Shown here one piece after another: positions 17,555 to 26,678 of a stretch of 53,045 bases of DNA (its first letter is position 1; each line of letters starts with the position of its first letter). Origin of the DNA: Rhodospirillales bacterium (GTDB lineage Bacteria; Pseudomonadota; Alphaproteobacteria; Reyranellales; Reyranellaceae); contig WHTW01000040.1 in assembly GCA_009377525.1 (NCBI GenBank), positions 1 through 53,045 on the forward strand. Direction: 5' to 3'. The notes below the pieces were generated by a model. The model saw nothing but the letters and a program-made list of their open reading frames with translations. It made no database searches and was not told the origin of the DNA. A program made the position numbers and the translations under genes.

Positions 17555-18829
17555 ATGAATCCCATCGATTGCGACGTTCTGGCCAGCGGCGGCGGAATGG
17601 CGGGAACCGTGGCCGCCATCGCCGCCGCCCGCCAGGGTGCGCACACCGTGCTGTTCGAGCGCCATGGCTTCCTGGGCGGGGCGGCAACCGCGGGCGCGGT
17701 CGGCCAGTTCGTCGGCTGGGAAACCCGGGCCGGCCGGCGCGTGATCGCGGGCATCGCCGAGGAGATCGTGCAGCGCCTGGAGGCGATGGGCGGCAGCAGC
17801 GGCCACGGCCATTTCGTGATGTCGACCGGCCATCGCATGGACCGCGTCGAATACGACACCGAGATCCTGAAGGTCGTGCTCGACGAGATGGCACACGAAG
17901 CGGGTGTGCGGGTCCTGCTGCACAGCCAGCTCGCCCAGGTCTCGCGCCGCGGCCGCGCCATCGCCTCGGCGACGGTGCTGACCAAGGGCGGCCTGCTCGA
18001 CGTGCGCGCACGGCTGTTCATCGACAGCTCCGGCGATCTCGACCTGATGGCGCGCGCCGGCGCCCCGTTCCTCGGCCTTGACGACGGCGAGAGCCTGCAG
18101 CCCGCGACCATGATGTTCCGCCTGGGCCCGATCGACTTCGCGGCCTTCGACGGCATGAGCGCCGAAACCAAGGCTGCGTTCGCGGCACGCGGCGTCGCCG
18201 AGGGCGCGTTGCCGCGCGCGGCGTTGCATTGCAGCCGCGTGCCGGGCTGCGACGACGGCTGGTTCAACGTCACGCGGCTTTCGATCGACGCCAGCGATCC
18301 CTTCGCCCTGTCGGATGGCGAACGCGAGGGCCGCCGCCAGGCGCTGGCCGCGGCACGCTTCATCGCCGTCAACGTGCCGGGCTGCGCCAAGGCACGGCTG
18401 GTATCGTTCGCCCCGCAGCTCGGCATCCGCGAGACGCGCCGCATCGCCGGGCTCGTCACGCTGACGGCCGACGACCTGCGCAAGGGCGCGGAGTTCATCG
18501 ACACCATGGCGCTCGGCGCCTATCCGATCGACGTGCACCATACCGGCGATGCCGACATCACTTTCGAGGAGCTGGGCCCCGACCACATCTACGCCCTGCC
18601 CTATCGCATCGCCGTGCCGCAGGGCCTCGACAACGCCCTGGTCGCCGGCCGCGGCCTCTCTGCCACCCACGAGGCGCACGGCGCCATCCGCGTCATGCCG
18701 ACGGCAATGGCTGTCGCCCAGGCGGTCGGCACCGCGGCGGCATTGCTGGCGACGTCCAACCAGCCGGCAGCCCAGCTCGATCCGGCGACCCTGCGCGAGA
18801 AGCTGCGCAACCAGGGCGTCTTGCTGTAG
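17555..18829 (+). CDS. FAD-dependent oxidoreductase (FAD_oxidored family)
   Basis: 424 residues. The N-terminal dinucleotide-binding motif is ASGGGMAGTVAAIAAARQGA followed by an acidic end of strand 2 (LFER), then FLGGAATAGAVGQFVGW, typical of the FAD_oxidored (PF12831) group. FIDSSGDLDLMARAGAP and the final FAD loop VAGRGLSATHEAHGAIRVMP are also present. It oxidises an unknown substrate; related genes often sit beside carboxylic-acid or amino-acid uptake systems. It converges on livF with a 2-bp gap. Confidence 0.82.
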   Translation: MNPIDCDVLASGGGMAGTVAAIAAARQGAHTVLFERHGFLGGAATAGAVGQFVGWETRAGRRVIAGIAEEIVQRLEAMGGSSGHGHFVMSTGHRMDRVEYDTEILKVVLDEMAHEAGVRVLLHSQLAQVSRRGRAIASATVLTKGGLLDVRARLFIDSSGDLDLMARAGAPFLGLDDGESLQPATMMFRLGPIDFAAFDGMSAETKAAFAARGVAEGALPRAALHCSRVPGCDDGWFNVTRLSIDASDPFALSDGEREGRRQALAAARFIAVNVPGCAKARLVSFAPQLGIRETRRIAGLVTLTADDLRKGAEFIDTMALGAYPIDVHHTGDADITFEELGPDHIYALPYRIAVPQGLDNALVAGRGLSATHEAHGAIRVMPTAMAVAQAVGTAAALLATSNQPAAQLDPATLREKLRNQGVLL

Positions 18830-18831
18830 CG

Positions 18832-19539
18832 TCAGGCCACTTCCAGCCAGCGACGGCGGATGTCGGCATCCTCGCGCAACGCCGCAGGCGTGCCGGACCA
18901 GACGATCTGGCCGTGACCCACGACATTGACGCGATCACTGATGCGCAATGCAATGGTAAGCTTCTGCTCGACCAGGATCACGGCCACGCCGTTCTTCCTG
19001 ATGTCCTGCACCACCTCGACGACGCGCGCCACGATGTGCGGCGCCAGTCCCTCGGTCGGCTCGTCGATCAGGATGACACGAGGATTGCCCAGCAGCGAGC
19101 GGCAGATCGTCAGCATCTGCTGCTCGCCACCCGACAGGCTGCCCGCCTTCATGCCGCGCCGCTCGAGCAGGCGCGGGAAGTAGGCGTACATCCGGTCGAT
19201 GGTCCAGGCGGCGATGCCGTGGCGCGGCGACTGGCAGCCCAGCACCAGGTTCTCGTGGACGCTGAGATTGTCGAAGACCCGCCGCTCTTCCGGCACATAG
19301 GCGATGCCGTCGCGCACGATCTCGTAGGCGTTGCGGCCGGCCTGCTCGGCGCCGTCGAGGCGCACCGATCCGCTGTCGGGCCGCACCAGGCCCACGATCG
19401 CCTTCATGGTGGTCGAGCGGCCCGAGCCGTTGCGGCCGACCAGGCTCACGATCTCGCCCTTGTCGATCGCGAAGCTGACGCCGTGCAGGATGCGGCTGCG
19501 GCCGTAGCCGGCGTGGAGATCGCGGACCTCCAGGATCAT
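18832..19539 (-). CDS. livF: Branched-chain-type ABC transporter ATPase LivF, Walker A Lys replaced by Arg
   Basis: 235 residues. The Walker A loop reads GRNGSGRST, with arginine where the catalytic lysine is expected (canonical GxxGxGKS/T). The signature SLSGGEQQM, Walker B VILIDEPTEGLAPHI and switch H-loop region (here LVEQKLTIAL, Q as is usual for LivF) are otherwise normal. It pairs with LivG to power import through LivHM. The K-to-R change may weaken nucleotide hydrolysis at one site. It overlaps livG by 4 bp and is last in the livKHMGF transcript. Confidence 0.93.
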   Translation of the reverse strand: MILEVRDLHAGYGRSRILHGVSFAIDKGEIVSLVGRNGSGRSTTMKAIVGLVRPDSGSVRLDGAEQAGRNAYEIVRDGIAYVPEERRVFDNLSVHENLVLGCQSPRHGIAAWTIDRMYAYFPRLLERRGMKAGSLSGGEQQMLTICRSLLGNPRVILIDEPTEGLAPHIVARVVEVVQDIRKNGVAVILVEQKLTIALRISDRVNVVGHGQIVWSGTPAALREDADIRRRWLEVA

Positions 19540-20291
19540 GCCACGTGCTCCGTGCCGAGATAGGCTTCCTGCACGCGCGCGTTGCGGCGGATCTCGGCGG
19601 CGGGACCGGACGCGATCAGCTCGCCATAGGCCAGCACGGTGACGCGGTCGCACAGGCTGAACACGACATCCATGTCGTGCTCGACGATCAGCACGGTGCG
19701 GCCAATAGCGATGGTTCGGATCAGGTCGACGACATGGTCGGCCTCGTCGCGCGACATGCCGGCCGTGGGCTCGTCGAGCAGCAGCACCTTGGGTTCGCTG
19801 GCCAACGCCATGCCGAGCTCCAGCGCGCGCTGCTCCGAATAGGAGAGCTCGCCCGCCACGACGCCGGCGCGGCCATCCAGGCGCACCTTCGCCAGCAACG
19901 CCTCGACCTCGCGCGCAACGGCGCTGTAGGCCGTCGCCGGCCGGAACAGCGAATAGCGGATGCCGTGGCGCGCCATGACGCCGATGCGCAGGTTCTCCTG
20001 CGCCGACAGGCGCGGGAAGATGCGCGTGATCTGGAACGACCGGCCGAGGCCCAGCCGGTTGATGCGTTCGGGCGCCAAGCCGTCGATCCGCCGCCCGTTC
20101 AGGAAGATCGCGCCGGCGCTGAGCGGGATCAGACCGGAGATCATGCCGACCAAGGTCGACTTGCCGGCGCCGTTGGGGCCGATCAGCGCGTGGCGCTCGC
20201 CTTCCAGCACGTCGAGGTCGAGATGGCGGATGACCTCCAGGCTGCCGAAGCATTTGGCGATGCCTTGCAGCGAGATGACAGCTGATGTCAT
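19536..20291 (-). CDS. livG: Branched-chain-type ABC transporter ATPase LivG
   Basis: 251 residues with an intact Walker A (GPNGAGKST), signature ELSYSEQRALELGMAL, Walker B KVLLLDEPTAGM and switch histidine in IVEHDMDVVF. The LivG-type insert NRLGLGRSFQITRIFPRLSA is present. It forms the second nucleotide-binding subunit beside LivF. It overlaps both livM and livF by 4 bp, so translation is coupled. Confidence 0.95.
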   Translation of the reverse strand: MTSAVISLQGIAKCFGSLEVIRHLDLDVLEGERHALIGPNGAGKSTLVGMISGLIPLSAGAIFLNGRRIDGLAPERINRLGLGRSFQITRIFPRLSAQENLRIGVMARHGIRYSLFRPATAYSAVAREVEALLAKVRLDGRAGVVAGELSYSEQRALELGMALASEPKVLLLDEPTAGMSRDEADHVVDLIRTIAIGRTVLIVEHDMDVVFSLCDRVTVLAYGELIASGPAAEIRRNARVQEAYLGTEHVA

Positions 20292-21490
20292 GCCACGGCA
20301 TCTTCGAGACGTCGCCGCTGGCGGATCGCCGCCTTCAGCGCGACGTGGCCGGCGAGGGCAAGGGCGATGGGGATGGCCCAGGTGACGGGCGACGACAGCG
20401 ACCAGGTGGTGCCGAACAGGACGACGGCTGTGGCCGAGGCACCCTCCGTCAAGGCTCGCGCCGCCAGCTCGACGACGAAGACGGTGGTGCAGACGAAGGC
20501 GAGGACGGCGAGGCCGCCCAGCAGATTGAGGCGCACCAGGCTGGGCCATGGCAGCTCGCGCCACAGCCGCAGGTTGGCGATGAACAGCGCCGCCAGCCCC
20601 TCGGGGCTGTACAGCATCATCAGCACGAAGGCCGCACCGACATAGAGCAGCCAGAGCCGCGTGACGTCCGACAGGAGCGCGCCCAGCAAAGTGAGGCCGG
20701 CCGCGCCGATCACCGGTCCCAGGAAGACGCCCGAGCCGCCGATGAAGGTGTGCAGCACGACCGAGGCCGAGACCGTGCCGCCGAAGGCGCCGTAGTTGAC
20801 GTTCTCGTTGACCAGCGCGAGCAGGCCGCCGGCCAGGCCGGCATGGAAGGCCGACAGGGCGAACACCATGGTCTTGGCGCGATGGGCGTTGTAACCCAGG
20901 AAGCGCACGCGCGTTTCGTCGTCGCCGATCGCGAAGGCAAGCCGGCCGAGCGGCGTCAGGCCGACGAAATAGAGCGCGGCCGCCGCGGGCACGACCCAGC
21001 CGAGCACGATGTAGTAGACCTCGCCGGTCGTGGCGAAGGTCCAGCCCGCCCACGGCAGGCGCATCGACGACAGGCCGGCCTCGCCGCCGAACAGCGCCTC
21101 CCATTGCGAGCCCAGGGCATAGATCAGTTCGGCAACCGCCAGCGTGATCATGGCGAAGTAGGTGCCGGTGCGCACTGTCGCGAAGTAGCCCGCCACCACC
21201 CCCAGCAGGCAGGCGGCCAGCGCGCCGCCGAGCGGGATCAGGGGCAGCGGTACAGCGAGCACGTTCGCCTCGGCCAGGCGCATGAGATGGATGGTGGCGA
21301 ACATGCCCGCCCCGAAATGGGCGGCATGGCCGAACGACAGCAGGCGTGTGTGACGCCACAGGAGGTTGAAGGCCAGCGCGAACAGCGACGCCGTCAGCAT
21401 CTGGATGAAGACGAAGACGAAGCGGTCGCCGAACAGCACCGGCACCAGGAGCAGGCCGATCGTCGCCGCGGCGATGGCGAGCCATTTCAT
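20288..21490 (-). CDS. livM: Branched-chain-type ABC transporter permease LivM
   Basis: 400 residues, mostly hydrophobic with about ten helices. The LivM block NLLWRHTRLLSFGHAAHFG is near residue 50 and GGSGVFLGPVIGAAGLTLLG near 260. The ATG at 21490 begins MKWLAIAAATIGLLL. The C-terminal helices past residue 300 extend beyond the usual LivM end by about 70 residues. It overlaps livH and livG by 4 bp each. Confidence 0.93.
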   Translation of the reverse strand: MKWLAIAAATIGLLLVPVLFGDRFVFVFIQMLTASLFALAFNLLWRHTRLLSFGHAAHFGAGMFATIHLMRLAEANVLAVPLPLIPLGGALAACLLGVVAGYFATVRTGTYFAMITLAVAELIYALGSQWEALFGGEAGLSSMRLPWAGWTFATTGEVYYIVLGWVVPAAAALYFVGLTPLGRLAFAIGDDETRVRFLGYNAHRAKTMVFALSAFHAGLAGGLLALVNENVNYGAFGGTVSASVVLHTFIGGSGVFLGPVIGAAGLTLLGALLSDVTRLWLLYVGAAFVLMMLYSPEGLAALFIANLRLWRELPWPSLVRLNLLGGLAVLAFVCTTVFVVELAARALTEGASATAVVLFGTTWSLSSPVTWAIPIALALAGHVALKAAIRQRRRLEDAVA

Positions 21491-22425
21491 TGGCGTTCGC
21501 CCAGCAGCCCGGCGGGCCGCAGCAGCAGGACCAGGAACATCAGCACGAAGGGAATGGCACCGGCCACGGTCGAGAGCTTGACGGTGAAGGCGCCGCCCCA
21601 CAGGTCGGCGCCGGCGACGCCCACCAGCGCGAACGCGTCGGCCAGCGTCCAGTTCACGCCGACCGCGAAGCTGCTGAAGATGCCGATCAGCAGCGAGGCG
21701 ACGAAGGCGCCTTCGAGCGAACCCAGGCCGCCCACGACGACGACCACGAAGACGATGACGCCCAGCTCCTGCGCCATGCTGGGACCGGTCGGATAGAAGA
21801 CGCCGGCGACGACGCCCGCCAGGCCCGCGAGTGCAGCGCCGCCGGCGAACACGCCCAGGAACACCATGGGCACGTTGTGGCCCAGCGCCTCGACCATGTG
21901 TGGCCGGCGGACCGCGGCGCGCACGATCAGGCCGACGCGCGTGAAACGCGACAGGGCCAGAATGGCGCCGAACATGACGATCGCCACCAGGGCGATGAAC
22001 ACGCGATAGAAGGGATAGTCGAGGCCGAACAGCCGGAAGGCGCTGAAGCTCAGCTCGACCGGCATGGGGTTCTTGAGCGGATAGTTGCCGTAGAGCAGCT
22101 TGACCAGCTCGTCGATGATGAAGACCAGGCCGAAGGTCACCAGAAGCTCGTGTGCATGGCCGTGCCGATGCACCGGCCGCAGCAGGTAGCGCTCGATCAG
22201 TGCCCCCAGGAAGGCGATTCCGAGCGGTGCCACGATCAGCGCCGGCCAGAAGCCGGTGAGCCTGCCGACGCTGTACCCGAAATAGGCGCCCAGCATGTAG
22301 AACGAGCTGTGCGCGAAGTTCAGCACGCCCATCATGCCGAAGACGAGCGTCAAGCCTGCCGACACCATGAAGAGCAGAAGACCGTAGCTCAGCCCGTTCA
22401 GCAGGGAGACGACGAAGAAATCCAT
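21487..22425 (-). CDS. livH: Branched-chain-type ABC transporter permease LivH
   Basis: 312 residues, about eight helices. Family blocks include LNGLSYGLLLFMVSAGLTLV, FGMMGVLNFAHSSFYMLGAY and the cytoplasmic loop region ending GGLGSLEGAFVASLLIG that contacts the ATPases. It starts 10 bp after livK and overlaps livM by 4 bp. Confidence 0.94.
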   Translation of the reverse strand: MDFFVVSLLNGLSYGLLLFMVSAGLTLVFGMMGVLNFAHSSFYMLGAYFGYSVGRLTGFWPALIVAPLGIAFLGALIERYLLRPVHRHGHAHELLVTFGLVFIIDELVKLLYGNYPLKNPMPVELSFSAFRLFGLDYPFYRVFIALVAIVMFGAILALSRFTRVGLIVRAAVRRPHMVEALGHNVPMVFLGVFAGGAALAGLAGVVAGVFYPTGPSMAQELGVIVFVVVVVGGLGSLEGAFVASLLIGIFSSFAVGVNWTLADAFALVGVAGADLWGGAFTVKLSTVAGAIPFVLMFLVLLLRPAGLLGERQ

Positions 22426-22435
22426 CGCGTCGTGC

Positions 22436-23680
22436 TTACGACGGCCGGTCCATCTTGCAGGTTTCCTGGACGGCGCTGATCGCCTCCGGACCGGGAATGA
22501 CCTTGACCGGCTTGAAGCCCATGTCGGTGCCGTCGACCTTGAAGCTCGCGTCCTTGGACACGACCGAGACGACCAGCGGCACGGCGGCCTGGTGATCGGC
22601 GGCGCGCATGCTGATCTCGCCGATCGGCGTCTGCACCTTGGCCTTTTCGAGCGCCAGCGCGATCTTGGTCGTGTCGACCTTGGGGCCGAGTTCGACGTTG
22701 GCCAGTGCCGCCTGCAGCATCTGCGCCATCACCACCGACTTCACTTCGCTGGTGGTCGGCAGCGTGCCGGCGATCGCCTTGTAGCGGTCGAACAGCGCCT
22801 TGGCCGCCGCACCGCCCGCCTCGGGCAGGTAGAAGTCGGCCGTGTAGTAGCCCAGCGTGGAGGCGCCGGCACTCGACAGCGTTCCCGGCAGCTCGAGGAA
22901 GGTCGAGCCGAGCTGCACCTTCAGGCCCGAGGCGCCGATCTCCTTGACCAGCAGGATGAGGTCGCTGCCCCAGTTGCCGGTGATCACGGTCGAGGCGTTC
23001 GATGATTTGATGCGCGCCACGTAGGGGCTGAAATCCTGCACCTTGCTGACGTCGTGCAGGACCTTGTCGACCACCGTGTAGCCCATCGGGCCGGCATACC
23101 TGGTGATCGCTGCCTCCATGTCCTTGCCCCACGAGTAGTTCTGGTTGATCGAGAAGACGCGATCGCCCAGCGCGCCTGCCGCCTTCATCGCCGTCACCAG
23201 CGCCTTGACGCGGATCTCCGCGTTCATGGCGTACTTGAAGCTGTAGAAGTTGCACTTCTCGCCGGTGAAGTCCGACGCCTCGGCGCCGACATTCATGAAG
23301 ATCACGCGCCGGTCGGGATTGCGCAGGTTCTGCTTGCGCACGTCCTCGACGATCTGGCCCGCCACCGCCGAGGAGCCGCCGCTCACCAGGATATGCGCGC
23401 CGTCGGCGATGGCGGCGCGCACCTTGTCGGCCGCGACCGAGCTCGACCCCTGGCTGTCGTACTCGAGGTACTCGATGGGCTGGCCCTTCCAGCCGCCGGC
23501 CTTATTGACCAGGGTCAGGCCGTTTTTCATGCCGACCGCAAACAGGCGGTTGGTGGCCGATCCCGGACCGCTGAGATTCTCGATGACCGCCACTTTCAAC
23601 TGCGCCGCTGCCGGCAACGGCGTGCCGACGAAAGCCGCGACGGCCGTCATCGCAAATGCTGTGAGAACCCCAAACTTCAT
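22436..23680 (-). CDS. livK: Branched-chain-type ABC transporter substrate-binding protein
   Basis: 414 residues. A Sec signal (MKFGVLTAFAMTAVAAF to PLPAAAQ) precedes a Peripla_BP_6 fold: KVAVIENLSGPGSATNRLFA, KVRAAIADGAHILVSGGSSA, and YFTAD-like YYTADFYLPEAGG. It captures the ligand in the periplasm for LivHMGF. The ligand is not necessarily leucine; many paralogues bind amides, urea or aromatic acids. A GGAGGGG ribosome site precedes the ATG. The box TGTTATAACAAATATC lies 24 bp upstream of the start, matching one in front of the hydantoinase genes. Confidence 0.92.
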   Translation of the reverse strand: MKFGVLTAFAMTAVAAFVGTPLPAAAQLKVAVIENLSGPGSATNRLFAVGMKNGLTLVNKAGGWKGQPIEYLEYDSQGSSSVAADKVRAAIADGAHILVSGGSSAVAGQIVEDVRKQNLRNPDRRVIFMNVGAEASDFTGEKCNFYSFKYAMNAEIRVKALVTAMKAAGALGDRVFSINQNYSWGKDMEAAITRYAGPMGYTVVDKVLHDVSKVQDFSPYVARIKSSNASTVITGNWGSDLILLVKEIGASGLKVQLGSTFLELPGTLSSAGASTLGYYTADFYLPEAGGAAAKALFDRYKAIAGTLPTTSEVKSVVMAQMLQAALANVELGPKVDTTKIALALEKAKVQTPIGEISMRAADHQAAVPLVVSVVSKDASFKVDGTDMGFKPVKVIPGPEAISAVQETCKMDRPS

Positions 23681-23703
23681 GGCAGCCCCTCCCTTGCCAA
23701 AAG

Positions 23704-23719
23704 TGTTATAACAAATATC
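23704..23719. promoter_or_regulatory. Putative GntR operator upstream of livK
   Basis: TGTTATAACAAATATC. Its first ten bases are a perfect palindrome. The same box with two changes (14 of 16 identical) is at 24565-24580 in front of hyuA. The two boxes flank the GntR gene and stand at the heads of both operons, which suggests one regulator controls both. Binding is inferred. Confidence 0.55.
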
Positions 23720-23816
23720 ATATTGCCTGCAGCGACTGGGAGGCGTCAAGCCGGACCTGCGCGGTCGCCAAAGGACGGGAGCTGGGCTAAGGCTCGCGTC
23801 GGAAAAGGAGTGACGA

Positions 23817-24503
23817 TTGAGTCTTGCGGAAGTTGTTGCGATCGACCGCGTCGACACCCTTACCGATCGCGCCTACGCGCAATTGCGCGAAGCGCTGATG
23901 GGCGGCGCCTTCTCGCCCGGCCAGAAGATCACCATCCGCACCATCGCCGCGGCCCTCGGGGTCAGCCCGACGCCGGCGCGCGACGCGCTTGGCCGCCTGG
24001 TCGCCGAGCGCGCGCTCGAGTCCGGCCCCAACCGTACCGTCTTCGTGCCCAAGCTCACCGTGCCCAGGCTGCGCGAGATCTATCGCCTGCGCTTCGCCCT
24101 CGAAGTCATGGCGGCGGAGGAAGCGGCACCCACGTTTGAAGCCGAAAAGTGTGCTGAACTGGAGCGCCTGCAGCTCAATATCGGCGCCGCCATGGATCGC
24201 AAGGACTACAAGACGGTGCTGCGCGAGAACGAGAAGTTCCACTTCCTGGTCTACCGCGCCTCGAACCTGCCAATCGTCTGCAACGTGATCGAGGGCCTGT
24301 GGCTGCAGATCGGGCCGTCGCTCAATCTGCTCTATCCGGAGTTCGATCACACCCGACAGGGCATCAATGCCCATCATGTCCTGATCCGCGGCCTCAAGCG
24401 CCGCGACCCGGCCGCCGTGGCGGCCGCGATCACGCAGGACCTCAAGGGTGGCGAGCAGCGCCTGATGCGCGTCATCGCCGACGACAAACCCGCGACAAGC
24501 TGA
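23817..24503 (+). CDS. GntR family regulator, FadR subfamily (FCD domain)
   Basis: 228 residues from a TTG start at 23817, chosen because AAGGAG lies 6 bp upstream and no ATG is available. The winged helix runs from LTDRAYAQLREALMGGAFSP through GVSPTPARDALGRLVAERAL. The all-helical FCD ligand domain follows, with likely metal/ligand residues in ENEKFHFLVY and NAHHVLIRG. It sits between the divergent liv operon and the hyuAB operon and is probably a local repressor relieved by the transported or catabolised compound. Confidence 0.9.
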   Translation: MSLAEVVAIDRVDTLTDRAYAQLREALMGGAFSPGQKITIRTIAAALGVSPTPARDALGRLVAERALESGPNRTVFVPKLTVPRLREIYRLRFALEVMAAEEAAPTFEAEKCAELERLQLNIGAAMDRKDYKTVLRENEKFHFLVYRASNLPIVCNVIEGLWLQIGPSLNLLYPEFDHTRQGINAHHVLIRGLKRRDPAAVAAAITQDLKGGEQRLMRVIADDKPATS

Positions 24504-24564
24504 CGGCGACGGCGTCTCGTCTGGCGACGCCAAACCACGCACAGGCTTTTTCTTTGTTTCAAAC

Positions 24565-24580
24565 TGTTATATCTAATATC
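24565..24580. promoter_or_regulatory. Putative GntR operator upstream of hyuA
   Basis: TGTTATATCTAATATC, 23 bp before the hyuA start codon and in the 99-bp gap after the GntR gene. It matches 14 of 16 bases of the box in front of livK (23704-23719) in an otherwise GC-rich region. Confidence 0.55.
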
Positions 24581-24602
24581 GAAAGAAAGGTAGGTCATCT
24601 GT

Positions 24603-26678
24603 ATGGCTGCTGTTCTCCGCCCGCCGTGGCGCATTGGCGTCGATGTCGGCGGCACCTTCACCGATCTCGTCGTGATCGATGCCGCCGGCGCCATCCACAT
24701 CGCCAAGAGCCCGACGACTCCGGCCGACCCGACCGAAGGCGTGCTGGCTGCGGTGGCGCTGGCCGCCCGGCAACTCGACCTCCCGGTCACCGGCCTGCTG
24801 CGCGACTGCGCGCTGTTCATCCACGGATCGACCATCGCCACCAACACGGTGCTGGGGGGCAAGGGCGCCAAGGTCGGCCTCATCGCGACTCAAGGCTTTC
24901 GCGACACGCTGGAGATCCGCCGCGGCCTGCGCGCCGATTCCTGGGACCACCGTCCGCCATGGCCCGACGTGATCGTGCCACGCAAGCGCCGGCTCGCCGT
25001 CGACGAGCGCGTCGACCGCCGGGGCATGGTCACCCGGCCGCTCGATCCGGAGTCGCTGTCGCGGGCGCTGCGGACGCTCAAGGGTGAAGGCGCCGAGGCG
25101 GTCGTGATCTGCCTCCTCAACAGCTTTCTGAACGACAGCCACGAGCGCGCGTGCCACGAGTTGATCGCCCGCGAATGGCCCGACGTGTGGATCAGCCGCT
25201 CCTCCCAGGTGGCGCCGATCATGGGCGAGTACGAGCGCGTGTCGACGACGACCATCGATGCCTGCGTGGCGCCGCGTGTCGTGCCCTATCTGCGGGCCCT
25301 CGACGAACGCCTGCGCGGCCTCGGGCTGCTGCGCCGGCTGGCGTTGGTGCAGAGCAACGGCGGCATCGTGTCGGTCGAGCAGGTCGCGGCACGGCCGGTG
25401 ACCCTGGTCCTTTCCGGCCCGGCGGCCGGGGTCGGCGCCATCCGTTCGCTGAGCCGCGCGGCAGGCTCGAGCGACCTCATCTGCATCGAGATCGGCGGCA
25501 CGAGCTGCGACGTCACCATGATGCAGGCCGGCGAGATCGCCATGACCGACCAGCTCGACGTCGCGGGCTATCACGTTAACATCCCTTCGGTGGAGATCCA
25601 CACCATCGGCACCGGCGGCGGCACCATCGCCGGCGTCGACCGTGGCGGCATGCTGTGGGTCGGCCCGCACGGCGCCGGCGCCCGCCCCGGCCCTGCCTGC
25701 TACGGCCTGGGCGGCGAGGAGCCGACGGTGACCGACGCCCAACTGGTCCTCGGACGCCTGAAATCGGGCAGCTATGCCGGCGGCCTGATCCTGCTCGACG
25801 AACGCCGCGCCGCCGAGGCGATCGAACGCCGCGTCGCCCGCCCGCTCGGTATCGACAACACTGCCGCTGCCGCCGGCATGATCAGGCTGATGGAGCAGAA
25901 GGTCCGCCACGCCGTCGAGCGCGTCAGCATCGAGCGCGGCTACGATCCGGCGCGCTTCACCCTGGTCGCGGGCGGCGGCGCCGGCGCCATGCATGCCGCC
26001 GCCGTGGCGCGGGCACTGGGCTGTCGCGGCGTCTACGTGCCCCGCCTTGCCGGCGTGTTCTGTGCCTTTGGCATGTGCAATTCGGACGTGCGCCACGACT
26101 ACGTGCAGAGCTGGCTGGGCGACCTCGACACCACCGACGCCCAACGTTTCGCGGCAGCATTCGCTGCCCTCGACGCCAAGGGCCGCGCCATGCTCGAGGC
26201 CGAAGGCTTCGGACCCAATCGGGTCGCGCTGCACCGCCTGCTCGATCTCAAATACACCGGCCAGCAATGGACCATCCCGGTGGCGATCACGCTCCCCTTC
26301 GATCCGCGTGCCATTCGCGCCGCCTTCGAAGAGAGTTATAGCCGCCTGTACGGCCACCATCAGCCGGACGGCAACATCGAAATCATCAACCTGCGGCTGG
26401 CGGCAAGCGGCCTGCTGCCGGCCGTCGAGCTGATGGCCGAGGCTGCGGCCGGCGGCGCGCCGGCGCCCAGCGAGATCCGCAACGTCTATGTCGACGAACA
26501 CCATGGCCGCCGGCCGGTCCGCGTCTATGCCGGTGCCGACCTGCGGCCCGGCCAGAGCGTGGCCGGGCCGGCGATCGTCGAGGAAGCGACGACCACCGTC
26601 GTGGTCGGCGCCGGCGACGTGCTGAGCGTCGATCCCTATCGCAACTACGCCATAGCTCTCGCCGAGGCCCGGCCATGA
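24603..26678 (+). CDS. hyuA: ATP-dependent hydantoinase/oxoprolinase subunit A
   Basis: 691 residues with Hydant_A_N and hydantoinase A domains. The actin-like phosphate loop is RIGVDVGGTFTDLVVIDAAG near residue 12, the second phosphate motif ICIEIGGTSCDVTMMQAG near 300, and GTGGGTIAGVDRGGMLWVGP follows. It phosphorylates and activates a cyclic amide or a carbonyl for ring opening or carboxylation. The stop overlaps hyuB by 4 bp. The substrate class (hydantoin, 5-oxoproline, N-methylhydantoin or acetophenone-like) cannot be decided by sequence reading. Confidence 0.92.
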   Translation: MAAVLRPPWRIGVDVGGTFTDLVVIDAAGAIHIAKSPTTPADPTEGVLAAVALAARQLDLPVTGLLRDCALFIHGSTIATNTVLGGKGAKVGLIATQGFRDTLEIRRGLRADSWDHRPPWPDVIVPRKRRLAVDERVDRRGMVTRPLDPESLSRALRTLKGEGAEAVVICLLNSFLNDSHERACHELIAREWPDVWISRSSQVAPIMGEYERVSTTTIDACVAPRVVPYLRALDERLRGLGLLRRLALVQSNGGIVSVEQVAARPVTLVLSGPAAGVGAIRSLSRAAGSSDLICIEIGGTSCDVTMMQAGEIAMTDQLDVAGYHVNIPSVEIHTIGTGGGTIAGVDRGGMLWVGPHGAGARPGPACYGLGGEEPTVTDAQLVLGRLKSGSYAGGLILLDERRAAEAIERRVARPLGIDNTAAAAGMIRLMEQKVRHAVERVSIERGYDPARFTLVAGGGAGAMHAAAVARALGCRGVYVPRLAGVFCAFGMCNSDVRHDYVQSWLGDLDTTDAQRFAAAFAALDAKGRAMLEAEGFGPNRVALHRLLDLKYTGQQWTIPVAITLPFDPRAIRAAFEESYSRLYGHHQPDGNIEIINLRLAASGLLPAVELMAEAAAGGAPAPSEIRNVYVDEHHGRRPVRVYAGADLRPGQSVAGPAIVEEATTTVVVGAGDVLSVDPYRNYAIALAEARP

